Source: Megamerina dolium
Taxonomy: Eukaryota; Arthropoda; Insecta; Diptera; Megamerinidae
Assembly (NCBI GenBank): GCA_963854835.1
Contig: OY978529.1
Location: 45,392,821 to 45,456,820 of the forward strand
Direction: 5' to 3'
DNA: 64,000 nt
The notes beneath the pieces are model-generated. The model was not told where the DNA came from and made no database searches. It saw only the letters and a list, made by a program, of their open reading frames with translations. Below are positions 9,660 through 22,063 of this stretch, in pieces. Position 1 is the stretch's first letter, and every line of letters begins with the position of its first letter. Made by a program: the position numbers and the translations under genes.

Positions 9660-11395
9660 TACCGCTCTCTGAGGAATGAGTGGTATGGTATGATCGCGAC
9701 GCTGCCGCAGAGAAAGACGCCGCCTACAGAAAAACATTGCGAGTAGGTGCAACGCGAGCTTTTAAGGAGTGGTACAGAGAGAGGAAGAGTACGGATAGAC
9801 GTCTTTTCAGGAGCAAGAAGAGAGAGAGAGAGAGAGAGAGATAGAAAGACGCGAGTGTAAGAGGATAGAAACATGTAGAGACAGGAATGAGATTTGAAAA
9901 CTCATTGAGAAGATCAGGCTCCTGAGTGGCGGTTTAAATCCCGGAGGCTCTTTCTGTCGTGACAATAATGGAATTTTGGTTACAGATGTCCAAAGTGTAG
10001 TAATCTTATGGCGGGAACACTTCTCCACGTTATTGAATGGCGACGCCTCGAACAATCTCGCCAGTGGAGGAGATCTCCCGAACTCCACAATCACGAATGG
10101 TGGTATAGATGTGCCATCACCCGACCATGATGAGATTGGAGTGGCCATTGCTATGCTGAAAATAACAAAGCTACAGGTGCTGATGGGCTGCCTGAATAGT
10201 TCTTTGAGACCGGAGGCGATGAGCTGCTCACCAGCATGCACCAGCTCATAAGCAGAATATGGTCGGATGAATGCATGCTCGATGATTGGAGGCTCACTGT
10301 TCTCTGTCCCGCACATAAGAAAGGAGACCCCACATTTTGCACCAACTACCCTAGAATAAGTCTTCTTAGCATCACATACAAGGCTCTATCGAGCGTACTG
10401 TGTAATAGGTTGAAATCTATCCTTAACAACCTGATAGGACCTCATCAGTGTGGCTTCAGACCTGGTAAATCCACCATCGCCGAGATTTTCACACTGCGCC
10501 AAATGCTGGAGAAGACCCAAGAAAAACAGTTCGACACACACCACCTATTTGTTGATTATAAAGCCGCTTTCGACAGTCCGGTAAGGGATTACCTCTACGT
10601 ATCAATGTTTGAATTCGGTATTAATGCGAAGCCCATTCGACTTTGTAGAATGACACTGCATAACTCCTCTTGTGCAGTGAAAATTGGGAAGGACCTCTCC
10701 GCACCGTTTAATACCGAACGGGGTTTCAGACAAGGTGATTCGTTATCGTGCGACTTCTTCAATCTTATTATGGAGATAATAATACGAGCTGCTGATCTAC
10801 GACATAATGGCACTATCTTCAACAAAAGTGTCATGCTGTTAGCGTATGCCGACGATATTGACATAAAAAGAGTCGCGTCGAATGAGTCTCACGGTGAACG
10901 AAGGCAAGACGAAGTACCTAGTATCAACAAACAAAGAGTCTCGGCGTCACTGTTGATAACTATTCTTTTGAAGTAGTGAAGGACTTTGTCCATTTAGAAA
11001 CCCCCATTAACATCAATATTGACGTCAGCCTGGAGATATTTCGAAGCATCCTAACAAGTGCTACTTTGGGCTAAAAAAGAAGAAACGAAAACCACACTCT
11101 AGAAGTCTCCCATCATACCTGTCCTTACATCGTAAAGCACATTAATATTCAGATGCTGCGCTGGCTAAGTCCTGTCGAGCGAATGGAAGACCACGCTTCG
11201 GTTAAGAAGGTTAGGAAGGAAGAGGACGACCTAATCTCCGCTGGAAAGATTAAGTACTGGAGAACTTCTAAGCGATTGGAATTTCTAACTGGCGTCAGCT
11301 AGCGAAGGAAAGAGCTGGCTAACGAAGCAGACTAGATTCGGCCTAAATCGATTTTCGGTTGTAATGGGCACATAAGCAAAATAAGAAAGAAGTGC
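9660..11395 (+). pseudogene. RTE-like LINE ORF2 relic (linker plus reverse transcriptase)
   Basis: The relic starts in the basic linker between endonuclease and RT (about 9660-9900, including a GA-rich run). It continues through WREHFSTLLNGDAS near 10011-10050 to the RT core. The frame 10236-10976 carries the RT blocks PAHKKGDPTFCTNYPRISLL, CGFRPGKSTIAEIF, FVDYKAAFDS, ERGFRQGDSL and the active site LAYADDIDI near 10843-10864. After that an internal deletion and frameshifts lead to the C-terminal RMEDHAS...W region at 11180-11300. The end lies near a TAAGCAAAATAAGAAAGAAG tail at about 11374-11393. The catalytic YADD is retained, but there is no endonuclease domain and several frame breaks, so it is dead. 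The family is related to the copies at 26640 and 52760. The RTE assignment is from RT pattern and tail, with moderate certainty. Confidence 0.85.
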
Positions 11396-12342
11396 CAGAA
11401 GAGGCCAAACACTGGTTATAATGCTGTCCGAGAACTTATCGTTATGAAGCATTCTGCACTTAAAGTCTGCATATTGTGCCCCGCTTTAGATCATATGTCG
11501 AAAGTGTGTAAGGCATGAATCATATTTCTTCTTAAACACATGATTTTGAAGTGTTAAAGTCAAGTGTCCTCAGACTTCCAATTTAGATATCAACAGGAAT
11601 TCCAAGACCATTGTATGTACTATTACGAATAGTTTGAGAATTTTAGCGAATTTGCATAATTTATCTATTTCTATAATTATTAATATTTAACGAGTAAATT
11701 TCAAAGGAATAAATAATCGTATGTAATGTTACTTCAAAATTTCATTTCAAGTTGAATGCAACACCAAATGTTTTACCTAAAAATCTTAAATACACCACAA
11801 TAAATCGTTTACATGTACTTTGTCCAGAAAAGCAAGTAACGAAAAGTTTCGTTGGACACATCCTTCTCATCTATACATAAGTACATGCATAAGGAACTTA
11901 TATGTGTGTGCAAGAGTAAAACGTATTAGTCATGCATGTACAAATAGTAACATTAGTTTACATTGCCAGTACTTTGTTGCTTACTCTTATTTATAGTATC
12001 GTACAACAGCAAGTATGTACATTTACATACTCGTACGGGTTAGTTCGCTTCTAGTTAAAGAGTTTTCTTATGTAAAGCTTCACCAAAGACTATAATATAA
12101 CTTAAATACCAACATTTGTGGTGTGCATGTATTGTGGAAGTGAAATAGTGCTTGAATGAATTGCTTATTGTCCACCTAAAGCATGAAGTAGAATTTTATG
12201 TAAGTACGATTTATTCTAGCAGCAGTATTGCACTTATACGAGTATTAAATTTGTTTCGTTGTTCTTTTTTTACATACTTATATTGGCTGACCATTAATAA
12301 ATATATAAATATAATATATATTCTCAAATTAAAGCAAACATA
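11396..12342. other. AT-rich non-coding DNA
   Basis: No recognisable gene or element. Scattered TACATAC-type motifs only. Confidence 0.5.
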
Positions 12343-13369
12343 TACCTAGTCAAGTTATAAATATTACTACACAACTAAACGCACTCATTACGAATGCAAT
12401 ATTGGGCGCATCCATTTCATCTTGACAGCGCTTTGATAGTTAACATTTATGCTACATTGCCACGTAAAAAATTTTTGACATCAGTTGTTTACAATCATGG
12501 AATGGGGCGACATCGAAAATCGTGTTGTTGTGGTTGGTCTACAAGAATGCAACATGGGAAAAAGCGATATCTTTCGGACGTTGCTACCGCTTGGAATCAC
12601 TCCCAATTTTGTATATCATTTCACACAGGGCTAATCTAACTTTGTGTATCGTGATGTGAAGTTGTTTTATTATACTGGTGGAGTACGATACCGTCAAAGA
12701 TCCGACCGTCCGCGTATTTTGAGAACTCCGAAAGCGATCAAAGCTGTGAAGAAACGAATCGATCGAAAACCTCTCCGAAAACAGAAAATCTTGTCGCAGG
12801 AAATGTAAATTTCGCTAAAATCCATTACCATGAAGATTTGGGACTCAGCACAAGCGATACACTGGACACATGCTCACGGTGGCATTTGAGGGAAAACACT
12901 AGCGAAAATCGACGTACGCGCACAGACAAATTCTGTTTACTGACCGTAGAAGAATCGTTCAATAAATAGGACGATCGCGTGTATGCTCGGTCATCCAGAG
13001 AAGCATCCCTACTCATCCCGAGGATCCAAAGAGATTTCTACTCTAGATCATGAGGCACAAACGATTCAACTGTGACTAAAAGAGAACATTCCGGACTTCA
13101 TATCAACGGAGGATTGGCCAGCTGTTAGTCCAGACCTCAACCCGTTGGATTACAGGTTGTGGTCCAAACTAGAGGGCGTGGCTTACTCTACTCGACACCC
13201 AAATATTGAGTCGTTGAAGCGAGCCCTTGTCCGTGCAGTGGACAATTTCCCCATGCATGAAGTGCGTCTTGCGATCGATGAGTGGCCATATCGTCTCAAG
13301 TCGTTGGAAAATATTAATTCGTTTTCATTTGACGTCGATTTTTCTGTGTATTTATAACTTGACTAGGTA
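12343..13369 (+). mobile_element. Mariner-like element with perfect 21-bp TIRs and TA target
   Basis: The left end TACCTAGTCAAGTTATAAAT (12343 on) is exactly inverted at the right end (13349-13369). The outer TA is the target duplication, giving an element of about 1,023 bp. It encloses the transposase relic at 12497-13357. Intact ends around a deleted gene make it a candidate non-autonomous substrate. Confidence 0.95.
12497..13357 (+). pseudogene. maT-like (mariner) transposase, internally deleted
   Basis: ATG at 12497 begins MEWGDIENRVVVVGLQECNM, the N-terminal helix-turn-helix region of insect maT/D37D-type mariners. Downstream blocks include RPRILRTPKAIKAVKKRIDR-like sequence (about 12709-12770) and TVEESFNK (12946-12969). 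The C-terminal block DWPAVSPDLNPLDYRLW runs from about 13112 and reaches a stop at 13355-13357. The region normally containing the second catalytic Asp (QQDSAP block) is deleted near 13040, and there are several stops and frame shifts. The third catalytic region (NPLDY) survives. The gene cannot encode active transposase. The family call rests on the terminal domain, which is well conserved. Confidence 0.85.
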
Positions 13370-13376
13370 GTTACTG

Positions 13377-13500
13377 TGTGCCGTAGCTCAGTGGTTAGTG
13401 TGTCAGCCTTCTGATCTGTGGGACAAAGTGTTACATGGCAAATTGCTATTGCAATTGTTTGCCGATATTTTCGATATTAAAGTTGTGCTTCAGCTAAGTT
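13377..13500 (+). mobile_element. Rearranged tRNA-derived SINE fragment, copy 2
   Basis: 13377-13420 is a sense SINE head (TGCCGTAGCTCAGTGGTTAG with box A, then CCTTCTGATCTGTGG). From 13433 the sequence matches the SINE core in the opposite orientation (CATGGCAAATTGC, TTGTTTGCCGA, TTTTCGATATTAAA, GCTTCAGC). Head and core are thus joined in inverted orientation with deletions. It lies 8 bp from the right TIR of the mariner. Confidence 0.65.
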
Positions 13501-14440
13501 TCATCGATTTCAATGTAGAAGAGATGTGTTTTTTATTAGTTTAGAAATTATGATTTTTTGAAGGCAAGGAACGTCCAGAGCAGTCAAATAGTTCGAAGTG
13601 AAAAATAGAAGGTATAAATCGATACAGTTGGACTTGCAGAATGATGGAGAGTTGAGCGTGCAACAGTTGCAAAACGTTTAAAAGCATTGTGAATGACAAC
13701 AAAATAAAAACAACGGAATTGGGTGCGTCACCAGTTAAAGCGAAAGAGACGTCGAAAGGCGCTTTCTTACTACTTCAACGACATATGTAAAAAAAAAAAA
13801 TGTTTCATCATCTCAACTGGAAATAAAAATGATGCATTACGACAACTCTAAACATAAAAAATCATACGGTTACCTTGACCATTAAGGTGGATCGATGAAA
13901 AACGTTTCACATGTCCACCTCTTAATTGATAAGTAACTTATTTTTTTCTTTTTCTGCTCCACGCAAAGAAAACAGACGAAAAAATTGTCATTTGCTGACC
14001 AATTTGAAAATATGAGATATTGTTGAAAAGGTCTCCATGAGCACTGATTTTTTTTTTTTAGGTTTTATTGATGTTTGAAGTCTTTTTAGGCTAATGGAAA
14101 CTGTAATTTGAATTAGACCCCACTAATTTTAATTTTTTTGTTTGTTTATAAAATTAAAATCCTTAAAAATTCTTGAAAATTTTACCTCAGATGCGTTTCA
14201 TAGACTCATATTGTCGGGTTGTATTATCACACAGTAGTTGGTACAAATAGTGGGGTGTCCTATCTTGTGTACGGGACATACTTTCGTTCAAGAATATTCT
14301 GCTTATAGTCTGTCAGGTTTTGGTCACAATTTAGAATGTTTTTGAACTGGAAGACCATGTATTATAGAGTAACACTGACAAAAACAATCCATATACTATT
14401 TCATACCTCTTCGTACGGTTGTCGCCATGAGGATGATTTT
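13501..14440. other. AT-rich non-coding DNA
   Basis: No recognisable coding region. The motif ATTAAGGTGG occurs at 13882 and resembles the ends of the candidate element at 46578-47378. Confidence 0.45.
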
Positions 14441-14447
14441 TATTAAA

Positions 14448-14488
14448 AATGGGGTTTGTATTGTAACTAGTACAATACAAACCCCATT
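14448..14488. repeat. Perfect 18-bp inverted repeat, 5-nt loop
   Basis: The arms AATGGGGTTTGTATTGTA (14448-14465) and TACAATACAAACCCCATT (14471-14488) flank ACTAG. It is unrelated to neighbouring elements. Confidence 0.95.
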
Positions 14489-15838
14489 GAGGTATTTATA
14501 TTACATATTCTTTTATGCAGTTAGGGATTAGTACTACAATACATACATTGTGACCAGACAAAGAAAATTAATCAAATAAATGAATATGTATACTCGTTTT
14601 TAGTGGTCAAATATTACTTTTTATTATTTATTTTCTGTTCTTGACATAATTACAGTATACCTTCAAATAGTGTACTGGTGAAAATGATGAAATTTCAGAA
14701 TATATCCACCGACAGACAACAGACAACACTAGAACTATCATAAATTTCAAATTTGTTTGGAATAATAGTAACGTAAACAATACGTAGAATAGGACAAAAC
14801 TCAATATACATACATAACTACTACAACTATTAAATATAATAACAAAACCACAAATCCATGCATATACTCGTATGTATGGTATACAAAATAATATATAGTA
14901 AACATGAAATTTAACATAAAATGAGTCAAATGAAGAAACAAAACAAGTTTGCTAAACCAGAGAAAAACCATATTAAATGACCAAAAACTATGTACGAAAG
15001 AGAGCAAGAGCAGCTGCTCTGTCATGTAGTTTGTAGTTTTATAAGACAACTTACGAAATGAAATAGGATTATGAGACGAGCGTGCGAGAGTATTATTGAG
15101 CATACATAATAGTTTACCATGAATGAGGTAGTAGCATTCTAATACGTTTTGAGTTACTTGTACGTATGTCCGTATGTAGGTGGATATGTTGGTATTGTTG
15201 CAATTTAACTTTTGCTGCAGCACAATATACCTATTTACTGTCATTCATACAGAAATATTTTGTATGTATGTGTATTATAAATACTATATACGTATGTGCA
15301 ACAACTTTCAACAGTTGCAATACTTGTGGTTATATTGTTTGTTATCTACACTTACACATACACGTACCTATATGAGCATTCGTACTATTGTATGTGTAGA
15401 GTAGTTGTGCTTTATGATTACTATTGCTGATGCTGTTGTTATTCATTTTGCAATTTTAACTTATACATACGTGTAGAATTATACTATGTATTAAAATCAA
15501 TTTGGTGAATGTGAATGTAAATTGAACCTATTCATACCGTAGATATATGTGTGTATGTGTGTGTGTGTGTGTTTGTTAAATTCAATATTACGCATATGTT
15601 GCTACCAACAGATGTTTTTGTCAAGTGTAATTTTATGATATTCGCTTGAGTGGGAGACCATGACCCACCCACTACATATATGTATTGTATATATAGGCAT
15701 GTATATCGTATATGCAGTAGTTTCGTTTTATTATAGTGCAACAAAGTGTGAGTAAATGATCAAAAACAGAAATGTCATTCATACAATATATTTATATATT
15801 GGCTTTTAATGCAGTTAATATTCATTTGAAATAATATT
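14489..15838. other. Non-coding DNA with TG and TATG microsatellites
   Basis: Includes a (TG)n run at about 15547-15572 and scattered TACGTATG motifs. The 147-codon open frame at 14801-15244 (minus) has low-complexity V/Y/L composition and no recognisable domain. Confidence 0.5.
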
Positions 15839-15839
15839 A

Positions 15840-15965
15840 ATGTCGTAGCTCAGTGATGAGTGTGTTGACCATTTCTGATATGTAGATTGTGGATTTATAA
15901 GTGTACTGGAAGAGAAGCTCGGCCAAAGCGTCCTTTGGGGCTTGCAAGTGCTCTATATTTAATTA
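15840..15965 (+). mobile_element. tRNA-derived SINE, internally deleted short form, copy 3
   Basis: The head TGTCGTAGCTCAGTGATGAG passes through TTCTGATATGTAG to GGATTTATAAG. It then jumps to the 3' part, TGGAAGAGAAGCTCGGCCAA, and the tail CTATATTTAATTATT. The roughly 220-bp core is missing. Confidence 0.75.
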
Positions 15966-16306
15966 TTGTTAATTTTAAATAATTATATTACAATAATATT
16001 TTCGATTTATTTATTTGAATTTTTATTATTTTCATAAGAGAGATATTACAAAATCCCTTTTAGCGAGAAAAATCGAACAAATTAAATTCAACAAATAAAC
16101 AAGTTCATAAAGTTGTCGAATATATTGAGAATGTTAGAAATCATTGAAAAATTACTACCATATTGCATACATATGTTGAGCACAATTATTGAATTACAAT
16201 TATTGGTGATGGGAAAAGGCAAGCCAAAGAAGCAAAATGAAATGCTACCTAATTTGGTATTATTGCATAATTTTTGTTTCACGTCATAGAACAACATTTC
16301 CAACAC

Positions 16307-16573
16307 CATTGTGCGTGTTAAATTTGGACAGTATTTGAGGGGACCTATTTATCATATATTAACCGGTTCCGAATGATAGAAACCTTGTTGCATTACTTTT
16401 TCTGAGCTTTGCCACAGTAAATTTTATAGTAAATTGTTACTGACGGAATTGACAATTGATAGCCAATTGGTGGGCACCATTTAAAATAAAAAAATATTTC
16501 TGATATTTAACTTTCTTCAAACGGGGATTGAACCCACGACCTACAGCTCAGCACACAACCACTCAGCTAGCTT
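16307..16573 (-). mobile_element. tRNA-derived SINE, copy 4 (3'-truncated, diverged)
   Basis: Read on the minus strand, it has an intact box B context (GTGGGTTCAATCCCCG) and core blocks GCCAATTGGC-like and AACCGGTTAATA. It stops at AACACGCACAA without the usual GGAAGAGAAGCTCGGCC tail. The head near 16555-16573 is decayed (AGCTGAGTGGTTGTG). Confidence 0.75.
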
Positions 16574-17588
16574 TAATGTCGACTATGTCTTTATTAAACA
16601 ACCTAGAACTTCAATGAATAGAAAAAGAAGAATTATGTGCACCAGGAAATGATTTTTATTGAGATTTTCCATTAACTACAGTCTCTTTAGCAGATGAAAA
16701 TTGAATATTCGTAGTTTTTATCATTATGTGTAAATGTATAAAGCTCAGTGTTCCTGACAGACAGTGATAGCCACCCTTTAATCATATGAACTATCAATTA
16801 TAATTATTTTATTAAAATATTATTAATTATAATGCAAAGATGTATTAGTATACATACATATATATTATATAATTTCTGATTCCAAAGAAATTATTCGATG
16901 CTATATACAGTATGTATATGTCACGTAAACAGATGTCAATTTACAATTCTGTAATACAATGCGAAAAAATGTATAATCTGTCAACTGTTATTGTCAACTT
17001 TGTAGAGAATTTTTTTTTTGTAAATTCCATAATTTTTTATATTTTGACTTTTAACAATTTTATTGAAATTAATTAAATATAATTAATAAAAGGATATATT
17101 TTTTTTAAACTCAATGAAAAGGAGCACATGAATGAAATTATAAATTACGTTTGGTTTTTAATTAGTTGTATTCTATTAATATTTTTATTAAACAAAATAA
17201 AATTGATTGTATAATATTATTCCATTGAACTTAATTTTAATTGCATATATTGTTAATTTGAGAATCAAGTTCCAATTTAAAATTAACCAAATAAGTGCAG
17301 GTTGCAGAAATTCATGTTCGAAAATTCCCACTATTTTAAATGACATCCTACAATTGCCTCAACTAGCATTTATATAAATGTTTGTGAAGTTTAAGCTTTT
17401 TGCAAAAATATCCCAAGTTTCTATTTCTATTAATATAAATCTATTATCTATTCTATTCTATTAGTATAAAGTAATATAAGTTTCTATTAATATACTAACT
17501 ATAAAATTGCATTAATCGCTTTAAGCTACACGGCAATAGGAGTAAAATAAAATACTACACAATGAGACCCACTCATAGATTTTGTACC
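16574..17588. other. AT-rich non-coding DNA
   Basis: Very AT-rich with TATTAAT-type repeats around 17400-17520. No recognisable gene or element. Confidence 0.5.
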
Positions 17589-18022
17589 GGAAAAAATAGC
17601 CCAACAACTGCGTGAGTGATTGTGAGTTCATGAAACATGATAGCGAATGATAATTTGCAAAGGCCAGTGAGATAAAACAAAAAAAAAAAAAACGATTCAT
17701 TCCTTAACAGCACACACATTGTATCATATCGCATATTGTATCGTATACGAAAAAATCACCCAACAGCTGCGAGTGATTGTGAGTTCATCAAACATAACAT
17801 ATATATCTATGTGTGCGTGTGTGGCACCTATAAGCCCCGAAGGGCTCTTTGGCCGAGGATTGAACGCACAACCTACAGATCAGAAGGCCAACATACTAAC
17901 CACTGCGCCACGGCACCCACATACATACAGCAACACATAAAACATCATAGTGAATGATAATTTGCAAAGGCAAGAAAAACAAGAATACCCCCAAAAAAAA
18001 GAATTCATTTCTTAACAGCACG
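17589..18022. repeat. Local tandem duplication, second copy interrupted
   Basis: Unit 1 (17589-17717) and unit 2 (17748-18022) share, in order, GTGATTGTGAGTTCAT, GAATGATAATTTGCAAAGGC and CTTAACAGCAC. Unit 2 is longer because it carries a short SINE (17821-17919) plus flanking CA/TG-rich sequence between the first two blocks. Confidence 0.85.
17821..17919 (-). mobile_element. tRNA-derived SINE, 99-bp head-tail short form, copy 5
   Basis: On the minus strand the head GGTGCCGTGGCGCAGTGGTT has a perfect-looking box A, followed by GCGTTCAATCC as box B. It passes directly at CTCGGCC into the 3' tail AAAGAGCCCTTCGGGGCTT and ends in GTGCCAC. The whole core is absent. Head and tail each contain CGGC at the joint, which suggests a microhomology deletion. 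Both pol III boxes survive. Confidence 0.85.
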
Positions 18023-18029
18023 TACATGC

Positions 18030-18537
<508 letters not shown>

Positions 18538-18854
18538 AACTGTCTCACTCGTAATACAAAACCACAATAAACTATTATTTACAATTTCATTTAATATGTT
18601 ACGTTTTATGCTGAATTTGTTTACCAACACAAACTTAGTAACTTAGTATGAATGTGTGTCTGGGTGGGTTTGCAGAAAAAAGGATACTATACAAAAATAC
18701 AATATTATGCATATGTATGTACTATATGTACATGTGTAATAGTACAATATATTGTTTTTAATGTAATCTCACATTTTGCACAATTTTCTTTTCGTTTTCA
18801 CTTTCGTTCTCGAATATATATAAGAACATAAGTAATGTATTTCTACATGTACAT

Positions 18855-19155
18855 GGGTGCCGTAGCTCAGTGGTTAGTACGTGGGCCTTCTGATCTATAC
18901 GTCGTGGGTGCAATCCTTGGCTGAAGCATAAATTTAATATCGAACAGATATTTCTTTCGAATGCCATGGAAAAGCTTCTAAAAGAACTCTGTGACATAGC
19001 TCAGAAAAGCGATGTCACAAGGATTCTTTCATCTGGAACCGGCTGAAATAAGTAAGTCCCTTCTAATACTGTCGAATAACACACGCAACAGTAATGGAAG
19101 AGAAGCTCGACCAAAGATCCCTTCGGGGCCTGTGAGTGCCACATATTTATTTAAT
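18855..19155 (+). mobile_element. tRNA-derived SINE, copy 6 (core deletion)
   Basis: It starts GGGTGCCGTAGCTCAGTGGT (box A) and continues CCTTCTGATCTATACGTCG and GTGGGTGCAATCCTTGGC (diverged box B). Blocks AGCTTCTAAAAGAACTCTGT, AACCGGCTGAAATAAGTA and GGAAGAGAAGCTCGACC follow, then the tail GTGCCACATATTTATTTAAT. The core hairpin block around GGCAAGCAATTGGC is missing, a deletion of about 50 bp. Confidence 0.9.
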
Positions 19156-19159
19156 TATT

Positions 19160-22055
19160 TACATATGTAACGTAGAGAAGCACACACGTGTTTATTTTAT
19201 GACGTGTCTTGGGAGACCACCACCGACCACTTACGAAACGAGTACTTTCAAGGTAGCTTTAAGAACGAATATAGTTAAAAAAGGTAATCGAGTGATTTAA
19301 TGATAGCATCCCGTGAACCTTATGCGACGATTGCCCACTTTTCCCTATATTGAGTTGGTCTCCCTTCAAGGTTATCGATTATATGTAGTTCCTCGCGTAG
19401 ACGGTCTACAACTACTTCGACCATAGGCCATTATGTGGGTATTCTTAAATTGATCTACGATTAGAGGTGCACTAGGCTAAGAGAGTTCTGCTTAAGAAAT
19501 AGGCCCCTATAAGAACTAATAAATTGACCGTGGGCAGGCATCAGGAATAACCATTTGGCACTGGATGTTCTTCTAAAAAATGGTCTGATACCCATTTCAT
19601 TTGCTTAGGACTTAATATTAGTATATTATAAAATAGGTTAAAGTAGCTTAAAAAATCGTGTACAATATATATTAAAATATAACTTTAAAAAAATGCGTAG
19701 TATAATACCTACCGGCCGAAAAACCATTCAGTTTGGATGAATATAATTATTAATTTATTAAGTAGTACATAATTCGCTTCTCCTCCCACAACAAGAGTTT
19801 TGCGCCCGTCTTACAATATCTCTGGCTAACTAATCGATTTTCCAACTGGGAAATTTTGAAGCACGTATTACGAGCTTCCGAAAAAATGTGCTGGGGTATG
19901 TATCTAGTTACACGTTATTTTAAATGTTTAAGCATAGAGCGCAACTCAAGTCCGAAACATCTACTCGCCAGTTATCTTAATAAATAAATTTTTGTTGAAG
20001 GCGCCAAATTATAATTTTGCACAATTATTATAGATTATTCCTTTACTAGTTCCAATTTACTTACCATAGCAATTAACAAGCAACATTTGCTTCTTTGATG
20101 TAGATTATGCAATTGCGGCATCATTGTTAGGCTAGTGGATTCCAAAAAGCAAATAACTTTGTCAGAATATTTTCCAGCAATTATTTACCTCCACATAAAT
20201 TATATATAGCACTAATCGCTAAACTACTGCAAGCAATCCAGATTAAAATTTATCCGACTAAATAATCTAAATTTGTAATACTAGCTAACAATTGGCTATA
20301 TCCGTACAAGGCCAGTCATTATATAGATATGTGTAGGTGTATATACATATATATGTATTAGGTAAATGGTAATCTAACACCAACTTGTAGGTAGTTCTTT
20401 AGTGACCCGCTGACCCACAATATTGCTACTTCATATAACATTTCATTTCAGTGTCGTATTGTGACACATTGACAATGACAAAGAATATCCATAATATCTA
20501 CATTAAGCATCCAAGTGTAAACAGGAATTGGAAGGAGTGAAGCGTCTAAGAAAAACGTTGAATTTATGTAAAATAGAAGAAACAATATAAATAGAAATTT
20601 CAGTATCGTCATTTAATACATACCTACTATAATATTTCGAAGAAATATCATTCGGTAAAAACGGATTTACATTGAGACTTAGCAAAGGTTTCCTCCCACC
20701 AATTGCCTACTATATTATTAATCTTCCTTCATTGAGTACGTAGTATTTATGTGCTGCAAGTATAAAAGTATTTTTAACCTACGCTTTTGTCTGAACCACA
20801 CTCACTAGTAAAGAAATGAAGCAGACGCTTTTGTAAAAGTGCAGAGCACTTAAAACCAAATGGCAAGCAAAATCATATTATTAAGAATGTTCAAAATAAA
20901 GCAATTGCTGAAGCCACATATTAACAAGCAAACGAAACCACTTCAAGTTAATTACATACACACGTTCATCCCGTATATCCTTTGAAGTGTTTCCTAACTA
21001 GTTGGTGCTGGTGCTGGTGCTGGTGCTAGTGGTTTTCACAAATGGTAAAATTTGCATAAAACTTAAATGCGCGAGCTTTCATTCAACCAAAGAGCATGAG
21101 AAAGCAAACCAAAAAGGACAAAAAAAAAAAAGAAAAAAGCATTAACTACCATCGCCTATATATATACAAACTCATTTTTTGAATGGTTTTTATTTGCGTT
21201 TTTCTCCACGCAAACATAATCTTCATAAACTCTCACTCACTCACTCACACACACTCGCTCACCTGGTCACAAAGATAATTATCAGTCTCTCGTTCGCAGT
21301 AGTGGTGTCGACAACCCGCATGAAAGCCTTCACTACACACATAATACACTATAATACATATAAACGAGTATCTACAATTGTGGTGTGACAAAGTACACTT
21401 ACTATACATACATATTTACACATACATGCAAGTTGCGCTGACAGTAAATTAAAATGAAGCGTTATGGCCCAATATGGGTGTCTTGATGAGGTGAGGCTGA
21501 TGATGGCGATGAGGTCGGTGGTGGCGGTAGTGTAAATGACTACGATTACGATGGTCGTTTTAATTATATTTCATTGCAAATGTAACTACCGACAATGCTA
21601 TAATTTGTTAAATTACAAATTGTAGTCCCCCCATACGGAAGTAAGAAGTATTTGTTCTGAAGCGATTGTTGTCACAATAATGTTCATTCAATAGCTATGT
21701 ATATGATAATTTTTATGCTTCTCATTTATATTTCATTGCATTTTCAATTAAATTGTCAATTATATTATGGTTTTATTAGCAATTCTGTATCTATTGTAAC
21801 ATTTATCTATTTGTGAGCAATGATCTAAATTCTGTTTTTAGCATTGGTTTGCCAACTAAGCAAATCGAATAAAAATAGATTTATCATTTTTATTCATTGC
21901 AGCAACTATATTTATTTTATATTCATATTCATATTATTTTATAATTTACCCATATTTTGTTATATGACATCGTATTTATCATCCTCGCTCTACCCGTTAC
22001 GCTAATATGCGTACGATGTCATTGTTGCATTAGAAGCAATATTACTTTCGTTTTT
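19160..22055. other. Non-coding DNA with small repeats, no gene recognised
   Basis: Holds a (GGTGCT)n run at 21002-21028, an ACTC/ACAC-rich patch near 21230-21260 and a G-rich GATGGCGATGAGGTCGGTGG stretch near 21500. No conserved protein motif was found on either strand. Confidence 0.5.
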
Positions 22056-22063
22056 ATTCGTGT

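Noticed and set aside
14801..15244. 147-codon minus-strand ORF
   Set aside because: Hydrophobic low-complexity composition from AT-rich DNA, no domain, and no coding signal on comparison with neighbouring frames.
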